A DNA stretch of 64,000 nt from CBDATA01 sp965202845. GTDB taxonomy: Bacteria; Acidobacteriota; Vicinamibacteria; Marinacidobacterales; Marinacidobacteraceae. The DNA is taken from assembly GCA_965202845.1 (NCBI GenBank), contig OZ241856.1:992001-1056000 (forward strand), written 5' to 3'. The position numbers and the translations under genes are program-made. The notes under the pieces are model-generated. The model had not been told where the DNA came from, did not search any database, and worked only from the letters and a program-made list of their open reading frames with translations. Every line of letters begins with the position of its first letter. Position 1 is the first letter of the stretch. Below, in pieces: positions 44,418 to 53,717 of the stretch.

Positions 44418-44425
44418 CAATTTGA
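44418..44425. repeat. Target-site duplication, right
   Basis: CAATTTGA, identical to 42942-42949. Confidence 0.93.
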
Positions 44426-45132
44426 ATCGGCTGGACGGGGGCCGGCGGAAGTACATCCTGGTCGAGATGGGGGATCATTTCGACACGGTGATGCTGCCCC
44501 GCCTCAAGAAGGTCGCCTACTCCCCGGACTGGAAGGAGGGCGAACCGACCGCGCGCGACAAGGGGATGAGCCAGCTCATCAAAACCGTTCGCATCGAATC
44601 CTGGGAGGACACGCTGGACAGCCTGGAAGCCAAACAGCCTCCGGAAGACGTGTTGAAGCGCTATCCGACGGTGGCCGAAGATTACCGGCTGCGGTACGCC
44701 CTGAATGAGGAAACCGCCGGCAGCCCCTGCCTGCTTGGCGAGGACTTCCGGAACCCGTTCGCGTACACGCTCTCGGTCGTCCGGGACGGCGTCCGCCAGG
44801 AGACGCCGGTGGATTTGGTGGAGACGTTCAACCTGCTTCTCGGCTTCCGGGTGGAGTCGCGCCGCCGCGTTGATGGCGTGCTCGCCATCTTCGGAGTGGA
44901 TCCGGAGGGACGGACATGTCTGATCCTCTGGCGCGACCGGGACGAGATCGACAATGACGCGCTGGACGACTGGCTCCGACGTCATCGTGCGAACCTCCCC
45001 GACGGACTTGAACTGATCTACGCCAACGGGGACCATACGCTGAACGCGGTCCAGGAAAAGGACGAAATCTGGAAGGCGAAGCCCATCGAACCGATCTTCC
45101 GAAAACTCATGTTCGCCGGGGATGGAGGATGA
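44418..45132 (+). pseudogene. mod: Type III methyltransferase Mod, 3' part
   Basis: The last 236 codons of mod after the IS, beginning NLNRLDGGRRKYILVEMGDHFDTV. Contains no catalytic motif itself. The reading frame is continuous with the 5' part once the IS and one duplication are removed. An in-frame ATG at 44362 inside the IS could start a short product, but it would not be functional. The stop overlaps the res ATG (ATGA), so res keeps its coupling. Confidence 0.88.
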
Positions 45133-48100
45133 CTCCGTTCGAAAACCGGCTCGTCCTGAACCGCTTCCTCTGCCGGGAATTCGGTTATCAGGACGTGGCG
45201 TCCATGCTGGCGCTGCTCCGCGACGTGGACGCCGGGACCGATGCGAACGGCGAGAGCTTCTATTTCCGCCGGATGTTTCCCGACCCGGGCGCCACGAAGC
45301 TGACGCCGGAACGACTCATCGCCTGTGATGCGTCCATCGAGGAAACCGGAAGGCGACTGCGCATGACTCCGGAGCACGGTCGGGGATGGAAGCCGCACCA
45401 ATGGCTGGCGCTGCTGTTCGCCGAGCACTACCTGCGCCTCTATTTCGAGGACCCGGAGGACCTCCAGGCGAAGCTGGACGCGGAGCGGCGCGCTCACCGG
45501 GCCACCAGCTCGATGCCGAAGTACTCGCTGGACGATCTGCGCGCCGTGGCGGTGCAAAGCGCCACCGGCTCCGGCAAAACGCTGGTCATGCACGCCCACA
45601 TCCTCCAGTACCGGCGCATCGCCCAGGAGGCGGGCCGCCCGCCCCGGAACGTCATTCTGGTGACCCCGAACGAGCAGCTGTCCGGGCAACACGAACGCGA
45701 ATTCCGCGCCAGCAACCTGCGGGCGCGCATCTTTTCCAGCGCGGCCAGCGCGGGCTTGCCGGGGACGGTCGAGATCATCGACGTGAACAAGCTCGCCGAA
45801 CGGAAAGGCGTGAAGCGGGTCGCGGTTCGTGATTTCGGCGACAACAACCTCGTCCTGGTGGATGAGGGGCATCTCGGCTCTTCCGGCAAGGTCTGGCGCA
45901 AACTGCGGAAGGAATTGGCGGAGGGCGGCTTCACCTTCGAGTATTCGGCCACCTTCAACCAGATCGTCAGCAAGGACGACGCCCTGCGGGACGCCTACGG
46001 CAAGAGTCTGCTGTTCGACTATTCCTACCGCGCCTTCCATGCGGACGGTTACGGCAAGGACTTCGAGATCGCCAATCTTCCGGGAGGGGCGGCGGACCAG
46101 AACAGCCGTATCTATCTGCTGGGCGCGCTGCTGAGCTTCTACCGGCAGTGCCGCATCTGGCGCGAGGGGCGCGGCCGCTGGGCCGCATACCAGGTAGCCC
46201 GACCGCTATGGGTGTTTCTCGGCAAGACGGTCGCCAGGCATTCCAGGTCCCAAGTGGACCGGGAGGCGCGGTCGGATGTCCTGTTGATCCTTGACTTCCT
46301 CGGCTGGGTTCTGGCGCATGGTGCCGCGGTCCGCCCCTTGCTCTCCCGCCTTCTGAAAGGCCAGTCGGGGCTGACCGGAGCGGACGATGCGGACTACTTC
46401 GCCGGCCGGTTCGACGACCTGAAGGACGTCGACCCCGACGAGCTCCATGATGACATATGCAAGACGCTGTTTCACGGGGCTGGGCGGCTCCATGTGCGCT
46501 ACCTGACCCAGGGCGAAGGCGAGCTGCATCTGCGCACGGCGGACAACGCGCCTTTCGGAGTGGTGAACATCGGGGACTCGCAGGCGCTCTATCGGCTTCT
46601 CGAAAAGGGAGGCAACCCTGATCTCGTCGTCGAACGGGACGCCGGTTTTGTCCGGCGGTTGTTCGCCGATGTGGACCGGGCCGATTCGACGGTGAACATC
46701 GTCATCGGCGCGAGACGCTTCATCGCCGGCTGGAATTCCTGGCGGGTGAGCGCGATGGGGCTCATGCACGTCGGCGTCCGCGAAGGGCCGGAGATCATCC
46801 AGATGTTCGGACGCGGCGTCCGGCTCAAGGGCCGGAACATGAGTCTCAAGCGTCACCGCGCTCTCGCCGAAGCCGATCCGCCCGCCGACAGCGACGGGCT
46901 ACGGGAACTGGAGACGCTGCGCATCTTCGGCCTCAAGGCGAACTACATGCAGGCGTTCCGCGAGATTCTGGATGCGGAGGGAGTCACGACGGAAACCATC
47001 AAGATGTGCGTCGCCTGGAATTTCGCAAGGGAGGATCTGAAGCTTCTCCGGATCGGGGAAGGAAAGGAGTACGTTCGCTCGGACGACCGTCCGATCCTCC
47101 CGGAATCCGGCGCTCCCAGGGCGAAACGGGATTTCCACTCCCGGCTGCAAGCCTTCGACTCCAGGGGGACGGCGACCGAAGCGGAGACTCGGCAGCCGGC
47201 GCCGCTGGATCGCGGGCAAACCGCCCTCTTCAACCGCGCCCGCATCCATGACCGGCTGCTGGAGCGCAAGGAACGGGAAGGCTGGAGGAATCTCGCCATG
47301 GACCGTGCGACGATCGATGCGTTGCTGGACCGGGACGATTGGTACGACCTGTACCTGCCTCCGGAATGGCTCGAACCGAAGAGTGTCTCCGATCTGCGAA
47401 AGCTGGAGGACGTCGCCGTCGAACTGATCGCCGACTACGCTGACCGGTTCTGGCGCAAACGGCGTCGTGCGTGGGAATACGAACGTCTGGAAGTGGGGAC
47501 GCTCAACGAGTCCGATTCCAACTACATCGGCGCCTACCGGTTTGCGGTAGCTGCCAGCGAGGAGATCCTGATTGACCATATTCTCACGATCAAGAGAAAA
47601 GCGAGCAGAAGGGAACTCAAGGAAGGCCCTTACGATCACGCGGGGTTTGGCGTTCTGATGCGCAAAGAGCACGCCTACCAGCCGTTGCTCCACGATCCTG
47701 ACGAACGCAAAGTCGATATATCCGTTCAACCAGTGCTCCTGAACGACGCCGAGAAGCGGGTGGTCAAGACACTGACCGACCTGAAGAAAGGCGATCCCCC
47801 CTTGCGGGGATGGGAGTTGTCCCTGATCCGCAACCAGAGTCGGGGGCGGGGTGTGTCCTTCTTCGACGATCATTCCTATTACCCGGATTTCATCGTCTGG
47901 CTGGTGAAGGGAGAGCAGCAGCACATCCTGTTCCTTGACCCGAAGGGGCTGAGTCGATTTGATTCGGACGAAAAAAAGAAAGTAGGGCTGCACGCTGAAA
48001 TCAAGAACGTCGAAGCGCGCATCCGCCGCAACGACCCGACGATCCGCCTGCATGCATATGTGATCTCGGTTACACCGCCCGGCGAGATCGGGAGCGACGA

Positions 48101-48197
48101 AAAGCGCAGCAGCAAGAATGAATGGGAGGATCGAGGCGTTTATTTTCTGGAGGACGCCTCCTGGGCCGTCCGCTTGCTTGAGCGGGTCCTCGCGTGA
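45129..48197 (+). CDS. res: Type III restriction endonuclease Res subunit
   Basis: 1022 residues. An SF2 helicase/ATPase motor: Walker A SATGSGKT (144-151), Walker B VDEGHLG (DEGH at about 245, DEAH-like), SATFN motif III, and MFGRGVRLKGRN motif VI near residue 557. The C-terminal nuclease is PD-(D/E)XK: YPDFIVWLV then LFLDPKGL near residue 935. The gene is complete and its start overlaps the mod stop. Without Mod it should not cut DNA. Its last part (about 47580-47990) is lower in GC than neighbours, as is the mod centre. Confidence 0.95.
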   Translation: MTPFENRLVLNRFLCREFGYQDVASMLALLRDVDAGTDANGESFYFRRMFPDPGATKLTPERLIACDASIEETGRRLRMTPEHGRGWKPHQWLALLFAEHYLRLYFEDPEDLQAKLDAERRAHRATSSMPKYSLDDLRAVAVQSATGSGKTLVMHAHILQYRRIAQEAGRPPRNVILVTPNEQLSGQHEREFRASNLRARIFSSAASAGLPGTVEIIDVNKLAERKGVKRVAVRDFGDNNLVLVDEGHLGSSGKVWRKLRKELAEGGFTFEYSATFNQIVSKDDALRDAYGKSLLFDYSYRAFHADGYGKDFEIANLPGGAADQNSRIYLLGALLSFYRQCRIWREGRGRWAAYQVARPLWVFLGKTVARHSRSQVDREARSDVLLILDFLGWVLAHGAAVRPLLSRLLKGQSGLTGADDADYFAGRFDDLKDVDPDELHDDICKTLFHGAGRLHVRYLTQGEGELHLRTADNAPFGVVNIGDSQALYRLLEKGGNPDLVVERDAGFVRRLFADVDRADSTVNIVIGARRFIAGWNSWRVSAMGLMHVGVREGPEIIQMFGRGVRLKGRNMSLKRHRALAEADPPADSDGLRELETLRIFGLKANYMQAFREILDAEGVTTETIKMCVAWNFAREDLKLLRIGEGKEYVRSDDRPILPESGAPRAKRDFHSRLQAFDSRGTATEAETRQPAPLDRGQTALFNRARIHDRLLERKEREGWRNLAMDRATIDALLDRDDWYDLYLPPEWLEPKSVSDLRKLEDVAVELIADYADRFWRKRRRAWEYERLEVGTLNESDSNYIGAYRFAVAASEEILIDHILTIKRKASRRELKEGPYDHAGFGVLMRKEHAYQPLLHDPDERKVDISVQPVLLNDAEKRVVKTLTDLKKGDPPLRGWELSLIRNQSRGRGVSFFDDHSYYPDFIVWLVKGEQQHILFLDPKGLSRFDSDEKKKVGLHAEIKNVEARIRRNDPTIRLHAYVISVTPPGEIGSDEKRSSKNEWEDRGVYFLEDASWAVRLLERVLA

Positions 48198-48229
48198 GCC
48201 GGAATATGAGACGCCATTCTCCCGACTTT

Positions 48230-48729
48230 CGGCGGAACGCTACGGCCTCTTCGGACTCGGGCAACCCGGCGTCGTTCCGGTTTCGCGCATCCGCTACTGG
48301 CTTCGTCCCCCCGGACCCCGGGACGGCGGGCGGCGGACGCTGATGCGCCGGGTCGATGAAGGCCAGCCCCAACCGGTCGGCTTCGCCGACGACCTGCAAA
48401 TCCGGTACGTCACGGGTCGGGACGCCGACCGGCTGTTGGATGACCCGCCGACGTTCCTCGGCGACATGCAGACCGCCGCCGCGCTCGGCGATCACATCGT
48501 CCGGGCGGTGGAGGTGGAGATTCGGGCGGCGTCCAGCGCGGCCGCCTGGCGCACGCCGGACGGGGACGGGGCGGCGCCGCGGACCACTATTGTCCGGCGT
48601 CGCGTCGGATTGCGGATCGCCGCCGCCGGAGTCGGACGCCGCGCCTGGGAGGAGAGCATGCAGCGGAACGCGCTCCCCACCGAGATTCCGCGGATCGGCC
48701 CGCTGCGGTTCATCAAGCTCCCCTGGTGA
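48230..48729 (+). pseudogene. Duplicated 3' fragment of pilW
   Basis: Encodes the last about 166 residues of PilW (AERYGLFGLGQPG to RFIKLPW) with three or four substitutions. It lacks the prepilin leader and hydrophobic helix, so it cannot be a pilin. A frame open from 48118 joins it to unrelated sequence and has no credible start. Confidence 0.93.
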
Positions 48730-48736
48730 GCGCGGC
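48230..48736. repeat. 507-bp direct repeat, right copy
   Basis: Second copy of 39932-40438. Its right end lies 11 bases into the rpn gene. Recombination between the copies would delete 8298 bp including the island and leave pilW-rpn. Confidence 0.95.
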
Positions 48737-49727
48737 GCGTGATGCCGACATCCGTCGGGGGGCCGGAACGTTCCCGGCCCAGCCCCACGACGCGCTGTTC
48801 CGCCTGCTGGGCGCCGCTCCCAGGCGCGCCGCGACACTGCTCGCCGAATTCCTGCCGCCCGAAGTCCGCGAACGCCTGGACCCGGACCACCCGCCCGAAC
48901 TCATCGAGGGCGCCTCCATCGACGGCGAGGGAAAGGCCGCCCGGGCCGACGCCATCTTCCGGGCGCGGCTCAAGGATGGCGCCACCGCTCGGATCCACGT
49001 CCTGCTGGAGCACAAGTCGCAGCCGGACGCCCGCACCCCGCTCCAGCTGATGCGCTACATCCAGCGGATATGGACCAGGGAACGGGACAGCGGACACGGG
49101 GCGCCCGGGCGCGTGCCGCTGGTCATCCCGGTGGTCTTCTACAACGGACCCGGCGCCTGGACCACGCCCCGCTCGATCGTGGACATGATCGATGCTCCGG
49201 AGGGACTCAAACATCTGGCGAGCCAATTCGGGACGTACCTTCTGTACGACCTCACCCGGATGGCTCCGGAGGAACTCCCGAAGAATCCGGAGACGCGGAG
49301 CGCCCTTTTGGCGATGGGGCGCGTCCACGCCAGGAAGGCCACCGACGCGGAGGCGGACATCATCGTGGAGGGGATCGATTCCGGCACCGACTTCGGGCAG
49401 TTCCTGCTACAGTACGTCGCAACGCTGGTTCTGTCGCTGGATCAGATGAAGGCGGCGATGGGGCGCACCGGTGCCGAACCCGAAGAAGTGGAGGCCGTTA
49501 TGGAAACCGCAGCTCAGACTTGGTTGAAGCAAGGCAAAGCCGAGGGCAGGGCCGAAGGCAAAGCCGAAACGCTCGCCCGGCAGCTCGCGCGCCGCTTCGG
49601 ACGTCCGCTCGGTGAAGTCCAGGCCCGTATTGCCGGGGCCGATCTCGGGCAACTGAACCGCTGGCTGGACGCGGTGCTGGACGCGCCCACGTTCGAGGCG
49701 GTTTTCGGTTCGGCCCCGAAACGCTGA
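48726..49727 (+). CDS. Rpn-family recombination-promoting nuclease
   Basis: 333 residues, PD-(D/E)XK nuclease of the transposase_31/RpnA type. Visible: PHDALFRLLGAAPRRAATLLAEFLPPEV at the N-terminus, then RADAIFRARLKDGATARIHVLLEHKSQPD with the Asp and Glu-x-Lys active site, and LQLMRYIQRIW. A C-terminal tail repeats KAEGRAEGKAE. In E. coli Rpn proteins raise RecA-independent recombination. GTG 48726 overlaps the pilW-copy stop (GTGA), and the first 11 bases are inside the direct repeat. Confidence 0.9.
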   Translation: MSAARDADIRRGAGTFPAQPHDALFRLLGAAPRRAATLLAEFLPPEVRERLDPDHPPELIEGASIDGEGKAARADAIFRARLKDGATARIHVLLEHKSQPDARTPLQLMRYIQRIWTRERDSGHGAPGRVPLVIPVVFYNGPGAWTTPRSIVDMIDAPEGLKHLASQFGTYLLYDLTRMAPEELPKNPETRSALLAMGRVHARKATDAEADIIVEGIDSGTDFGQFLLQYVATLVLSLDQMKAAMGRTGAEPEEVEAVMETAAQTWLKQGKAEGRAEGKAETLARQLARRFGRPLGEVQARIAGADLGQLNRWLDAVLDAPTFEAVFGSAPKR

Positions 49728-49763
49728 CGTCCCCGGGATGGCGTTTGAAGCCTGGCGGGGAAA

Positions 49764-51212
49764 GTGAGAGCATCCCCAGTTGACGTGAAACCGCCACCCC
49801 CTCGAGAACGCTCCTCCCTTTGCCTCCGGCGCGCGCTCCTGCCCGCGCTCCTGCCCGCGTTCCTCATGGTTCCCGGACTGGATATAGCCGCCGCTGACGC
49901 GCCGTCCCGGAGCACCGTCTGGCGGGACCTGGTGCGCAGGGGGCATTCGCTGGTGATCGGGCGCTTCGAGGGGAAGTTCGAAAGCCCCGATTTCCGATCC
50001 CGGCGGATCGTGCTGCGGCATCGGGACACCGGACGGCGGGAGACGCTGCGGATCGACGACGGACTCGGCCTGATCGCCGAGATCGTGGAGCCCGGGGTGT
50101 ACGACGTGCTGGCGTTCGAGGCGGTCTACCTGCCGCAGATCCGCCCGATGAATCCCCGTCGCGTCCGGCCCATCCGGCAGCGATTCAAGGTGACTCCGCG
50201 CGAGCACGAGATCGGGGAAGCGCTGATCCTGGTGCCCCCCGACCGGCCGGTCTACATCGGAACCATCCGCGCGGCGGCGGAGCGGCGGGGCATGGTGTAC
50301 GAGGGACAAAAGCTCCGGGTGCTCGACGATTTCGAGGTGGCGATGGAGCGGCTGGCCACCGTCCATCCGACGCTGGCCGCCAGTCTCGAGGAAGAGGCGC
50401 TGGCGCCGCAGCGCCACTTCATGCTCCGTCCGACCCGGCAGGAGGACGCGCTGCTCGAGGCGGTGGTCGGACGGGACGATCCGATCGCCCAGGCCCGTCG
50501 CTACATCGAGGACGGCAAGTATTCCCAGGCGATCGACTGGCTCTCGACCGACATGCCGGTCTCCGACAACCATCGCAACCAGGCGAGGCTGCTGGTCGGG
50601 GAAGCCCATCTCGGCAACCGCAACCTGCCTCTCGCCATCGACGAACTCGGCGAAGTGCTGCTCAGCGAGCCGGGCAACCTGCGCGCCCTGCGACTGCTGG
50701 CGCGGGCCCATTCGCTGAACGGGGATCTGGAGGACGCCGGGAACCTGTACCAGGCGCTTTTGGACATGCGCCCCGGAGACGCCGAGGCGCACCTGCAGAT
50801 CGGGTATCTCCAGGCGCTGCGGAACGAGGAAGCGAATTCGCTGGCCTCCTTCGAGGTGGCCTTCGAGGCCGACATCGACTACCTGATGCACGATCTGGCG
50901 CCGTTTCTGCTCGCCGTGCGGGGGAGCGCCGAGCACGGGGCGCTCTACGAACCCGCCACCCTGCTGGCCACCGACGCTCCGATGCGCGATCGCCAGGGCG
51001 GGGGGTCCCGGCGGTCGGCGCGCGCCGATGGCATCCTGGTGCTGATCGATCACCGGGGGCAGGTCAAGGCGGCGCGCTTCGCCCCCGACAGTTCCGACCG
51101 GGCGCACCTGACCATGATGTCCCTGGTGCGCGGGCGCTACCGGCCCGCCAGGTTGAACGGAGTGGCGGTTCCCTCGATTCTCGCCAGCGGCAACTTCGCC
51201 GGGGAACGCTGA
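49764..51212 (+). CDS. Exported TPR protein
   Basis: 482 residues. A polar N-terminus is followed by a hydrophobic signal (LLPALLPAFLMVPGLDIAAADA). Residues 60-150 are a beta-rich domain, then TPR units: QARRYIEDGKYSQAIDWL, EAHLGNRNLPLAIDELGEVLLSEPG, AHSLNGDLEDAGNLYQALLDMRPGD. The end (LVLIDHRGQVKAARF) resembles a TonB-like C-terminus. Function unknown; probably a periplasmic or envelope scaffold. GTG start; no strong ribosome-binding site. Confidence 0.72.
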   Translation: MRASPVDVKPPPPRERSSLCLRRALLPALLPAFLMVPGLDIAAADAPSRSTVWRDLVRRGHSLVIGRFEGKFESPDFRSRRIVLRHRDTGRRETLRIDDGLGLIAEIVEPGVYDVLAFEAVYLPQIRPMNPRRVRPIRQRFKVTPREHEIGEALILVPPDRPVYIGTIRAAAERRGMVYEGQKLRVLDDFEVAMERLATVHPTLAASLEEEALAPQRHFMLRPTRQEDALLEAVVGRDDPIAQARRYIEDGKYSQAIDWLSTDMPVSDNHRNQARLLVGEAHLGNRNLPLAIDELGEVLLSEPGNLRALRLLARAHSLNGDLEDAGNLYQALLDMRPGDAEAHLQIGYLQALRNEEANSLASFEVAFEADIDYLMHDLAPFLLAVRGSAEHGALYEPATLLATDAPMRDRQGGGSRRSARADGILVLIDHRGQVKAARFAPDSSDRAHLTMMSLVRGRYRPARLNGVAVPSILASGNFAGER

Positions 51213-51232
51213 CAGACGGGCCGCGCCGCCGA

Positions 51233-51277
51233 TCAGGGAATTTCGGGTCGGGGAATTTCGGGTCAGGGAGTTTCGGG
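51233..51277. repeat. Three 15-bp tandem repeats at the 3' end of the TlpA-like gene
   Basis: TCAGGGAATTTCGGG, TCGGGGAATTTCGGG, TCAGGGAGTTTCGGG. On the minus strand the TGA stop is the start of the third unit (51263-51265). Upstream units would encode PKFPD if the stop were lost. No hairpin. Confidence 0.7.
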
Positions 51278-52036
51278 CGTTTCGAGGAGGCGTTCGACGG
51301 CATCCTCGAGCGCACGGAACGGCTGGTCGGCGCTCGGCGCCGGGTGCAGCAACCCATCCCGGTCGATCAGGAAGTTGGCCGGGTAGCGGGCGGTCTCCAG
51401 GAACACCGGCGGCATGACTCCGCCTTCAAGCGGCGCGCCGGGAAGCAGCAGCGGGTAGTCCACCGGAACCGATTCGTCCTGGAAGGCGCGCTGGACGGCT
51501 TCGTCCTCGGTGGAGATTCCGAAGACCACCAGCCCCCGGTCGGCCTGCTCGGCCGCCAGCCGGTCCAGTTCCGGCATCTCCGCACGGCAGGGGGGACACC
51601 AGGTGGCCCAGACGTTCACCAGCGCCACCGACCCCCGATGCTCCGAGAGCTGGTGGATGTTTCCGTCAAGGTCCAGGGCGCGGAAATCGGGCGCCGGCAC
51701 GCCGGCGAGCGCCAGATTCGCCGCCTGCCGGGCGCGCCGCATCCCTCCCCGGATCGGGAGGACGGCCAGACCGAGCGCCAGCACGGCGACCAGCGCTCCG
51801 ATCCAGCCGGGGACGCTGAGGCGCCGCCGGGCGCGCCAGTCCCGAACCGCCATGAGGAGCGCGATCCCCGGAGGGATCAGCATCCCCACCGTGACCACGG
51901 TCAGCCGGAACATCCAGTCGCCGTCGGGGTTGTCGCTCAACCGGGTGAGGACGCGGTAGAGGGCGGCGCCGATCCCCGCCGAGAGCAGCGGCGCGAGCAG
52001 GCCGGGCAGGAAGGGCGAGCGGGGCGGGGGCTTCAT
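51263..52036 (-). CDS. Membrane-anchored TlpA/ResA-like thioredoxin
   Basis: 257 residues. Three hydrophobic segments in the first 100 residues, then a thioredoxin-like domain with WATWCPPCRAEMPEL (active site CPPC) and a cis-Pro in the later RYPANFLIDRDG. TlpA/ResA proteins reduce disulfides in the periplasm, for cytochrome c maturation among other roles. Stop of the epimerase-like gene overlaps its start (52033/52036), so it ends a five-gene minus-strand operon. Confidence 0.88.
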   Translation of the reverse strand: MKPPPRSPFLPGLLAPLLSAGIGAALYRVLTRLSDNPDGDWMFRLTVVTVGMLIPPGIALLMAVRDWRARRRLSVPGWIGALVAVLALGLAVLPIRGGMRRARQAANLALAGVPAPDFRALDLDGNIHQLSEHRGSVALVNVWATWCPPCRAEMPELDRLAAEQADRGLVVFGISTEDEAVQRAFQDESVPVDYPLLLPGAPLEGGVMPPVFLETARYPANFLIDRDGLLHPAPSADQPFRALEDAVERLLETPETP

Positions 52037-53028
52037 GGCTGTCTCCCCGGCGGGTAGCGCCGCCGGATGTTCGGGATCAGATACTCCGAGAACAGCGCTT
52101 CCGCTTCCCGGTCGGGGCGCCAGCCGAAGTCGCGCCGGGCCGCTCCGTCGTCCACCGCTGCGGGCCAGCTGGCGACGATCCGGTCCCGGTCCGGGTCCGG
52201 CTCGAAATGGCGCTCCAGGCCGGGGAAATCCCGGCGCACCCGGCGGGCCACCTCCTCCGCCGAGAGGCTGGGCCCGCCGAAGTTGTAGGCGGTGCGGGAG
52301 AGGCGCGCCTTGTCGGCGGCGAAGAGCCGCGCCAGCCCCTCCACCGCGGTCGGCATGGCGCAGAAGGGAAGCCGGGCGTCGGGGCGGACGAAGCAGGTGA
52401 ACGGCTCGCCGCAGGCGGCGGCGTGGATCATTTCCGGCGCCCAGTCGCTGGTGCCTCCCGAGGGGAGGGTGTCGGCGGAGAGGAGGCCGGGGAACCGCAC
52501 GGCGCGGAAGTCGAGGTTCGGATGCTCGCGCTCCAGGACGGCGCCGAAGTGCTCGATGTAGAGCTTCTGGGCGCCGTAAAGGGTGATCGGACGGAGGAAA
52601 TCGTCCTCGCCGACCGGCGCCGCCGCGTCCTTGGCGCTCCGGGAGGGCAGGCCGTAGACGGCGATGGAGCTCGGAAACAGGAATTGCACCGGTCCGGCGG
52701 CCGCGAGCGCGACCGCCGCCTCCAGCGCCCGCACCGAACCCTCCACGTTCACCCGGTGGGCCGGAACCGGCGCCGATTCGGTCCGGGTCGAGAGCAGGGC
52801 GGCGAGGTGGACGATGCGATGCGGCCGGTGGGCGAGCGCCCGTTTCCAGACGTCGCGCTCGAGGATGTCTCCCTGGATGTGCTCCAGCGGCGACGGAAGT
52901 CCCGGCGGCAGGGGGCGGATGTCGCTGGTGAGAACCTGCTGGCCGGGGGTTCCAGCGAGCCGCCGGACCAGCGCGGTTCCGATCTCCCCGGACGCCCCGG
53001 TGACGAGCGTGACTCCCGGAGGGTTCAT
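52033..53028 (-). CDS. Extended SDR, L-threonine 3-dehydrogenase-like
   Basis: 331 residues. TGASGEIGTALVRRL binds NAD; SSIAVYG and YGAQKLYIEH hold Ser, Tyr and Lys of the active site. RFPGLLSADTLPSGGTSDWAPEMIHAA matches the segment of SDR-type L-threonine dehydrogenases (GGGTTDYAVE in known members), which oxidise threonine to 2-amino-3-ketobutyrate. A UDP-sugar epimerase is the alternative. Its start overlaps the esterase stop. Confidence 0.82.
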   Translation of the reverse strand: MNPPGVTLVTGASGEIGTALVRRLAGTPGQQVLTSDIRPLPPGLPSPLEHIQGDILERDVWKRALAHRPHRIVHLAALLSTRTESAPVPAHRVNVEGSVRALEAAVALAAAGPVQFLFPSSIAVYGLPSRSAKDAAAPVGEDDFLRPITLYGAQKLYIEHFGAVLEREHPNLDFRAVRFPGLLSADTLPSGGTSDWAPEMIHAAACGEPFTCFVRPDARLPFCAMPTAVEGLARLFAADKARLSRTAYNFGGPSLSAEEVARRVRRDFPGLERHFEPDPDRDRIVASWPAAVDDGAARRDFGWRPDREAEALFSEYLIPNIRRRYPPGRQP

Positions 53029-53717
53029 CGGAGCAGCGCGCGGAGGAAGCGACCGATGTCGCGGGTTTCGGGCGCCGAAACCTGATGGCCCATGGGATAG
53101 CTCCGGAACACGCCGTCCCAGCCGGCCTCGAGGAGGGAGCGGCAGGCGGCTTCCCCGTAGCGAATCGGGATGAGGTCGTCGGCGACGCCGTGCGCGGCGA
53201 ACAGCCGGGCGCCGGGGAGGCGCGGGGCGACGACCACCTCGTGGCGGGCGATGTAGGTCGAAAGGGCCATGACCCCGCCGACTTCGGCCGGCTCTCCGGG
53301 AAAGCCCTGGAGCGCGGCCGCCGCCAGCGCCACCGCGCCGCCCTGGGAAAACCCGGCGAGGACGATCCGCTCCGGTGGGATGCCGGACTCCCGTTCCTCC
53401 CGCGCCAGCTTGCGAACCAGGGCGACCGATTCGGCGAGCTGCTCCCTGTCCACCAGCCGCGCCGCGTCGGCCGGGGAGTTGACCAGGAGCGCCCGCATGT
53501 CGAACCAGGAACGCATCGGGAGGCCGCCGTTCAGGGTCACCGGGCGCACCGGCGCCTCCGGGAAGCGGAAGCGGACGCCGAGCGGGGCGGGCAGGTCAAG
53601 CGCGGGGACGATCGGAACGAAGTCGTGGCCGTCGGCGCCCAGTCCGTGGAGCCAGATCACGGTGGCGCGATGCTCCCCCGCCGGGGGGAGCTCCACCATC
53701 CCGAACGCCGCGCTCAC
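53025..53717 (-). CDS. Phospholipase/carboxylesterase
   Basis: 230 residues, PF02230-type alpha/beta hydrolase. VIWLHGLGADGHDF (oxyanion region), GFSQGGAVAL (nucleophile Ser), GVADDLIPI (Asp) and YPMGHQV (His) give the complete triad. Family members hydrolyse short acyl esters and lysophospholipids. Start is GTG 53717, which overlaps the stop of the large fusion gene. Confidence 0.92.
   Translation of the reverse strand: MSAAFGMVELPPAGEHRATVIWLHGLGADGHDFVPIVPALDLPAPLGVRFRFPEAPVRPVTLNGGLPMRSWFDMRALLVNSPADAARLVDREQLAESVALVRKLAREERESGIPPERIVLAGFSQGGAVALAAAALQGFPGEPAEVGGVMALSTYIARHEVVVAPRLPGARLFAAHGVADDLIPIRYGEAACRSLLEAGWDGVFRSYPMGHQVSAPETRDIGRFLRALLR

Larger units (their letters stand above)
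40439..48229. other. Type III restriction-modification island between the direct repeats
   Basis: Holds mod (split by an IS), res and little else. The region at 40439-40563 is a leader with a TAGACT -10-like box at 40447. Removing this segment plus one repeat copy gives an intact pilW followed directly by rpn, which is the likely ancestral order. Confidence 0.8.

Noticed and set aside
48118..48729. 203-codon open frame ending as PilW
   Set aside because: Its first part is the 3' end of res read in another frame; it joins the pilW duplicate by chance.
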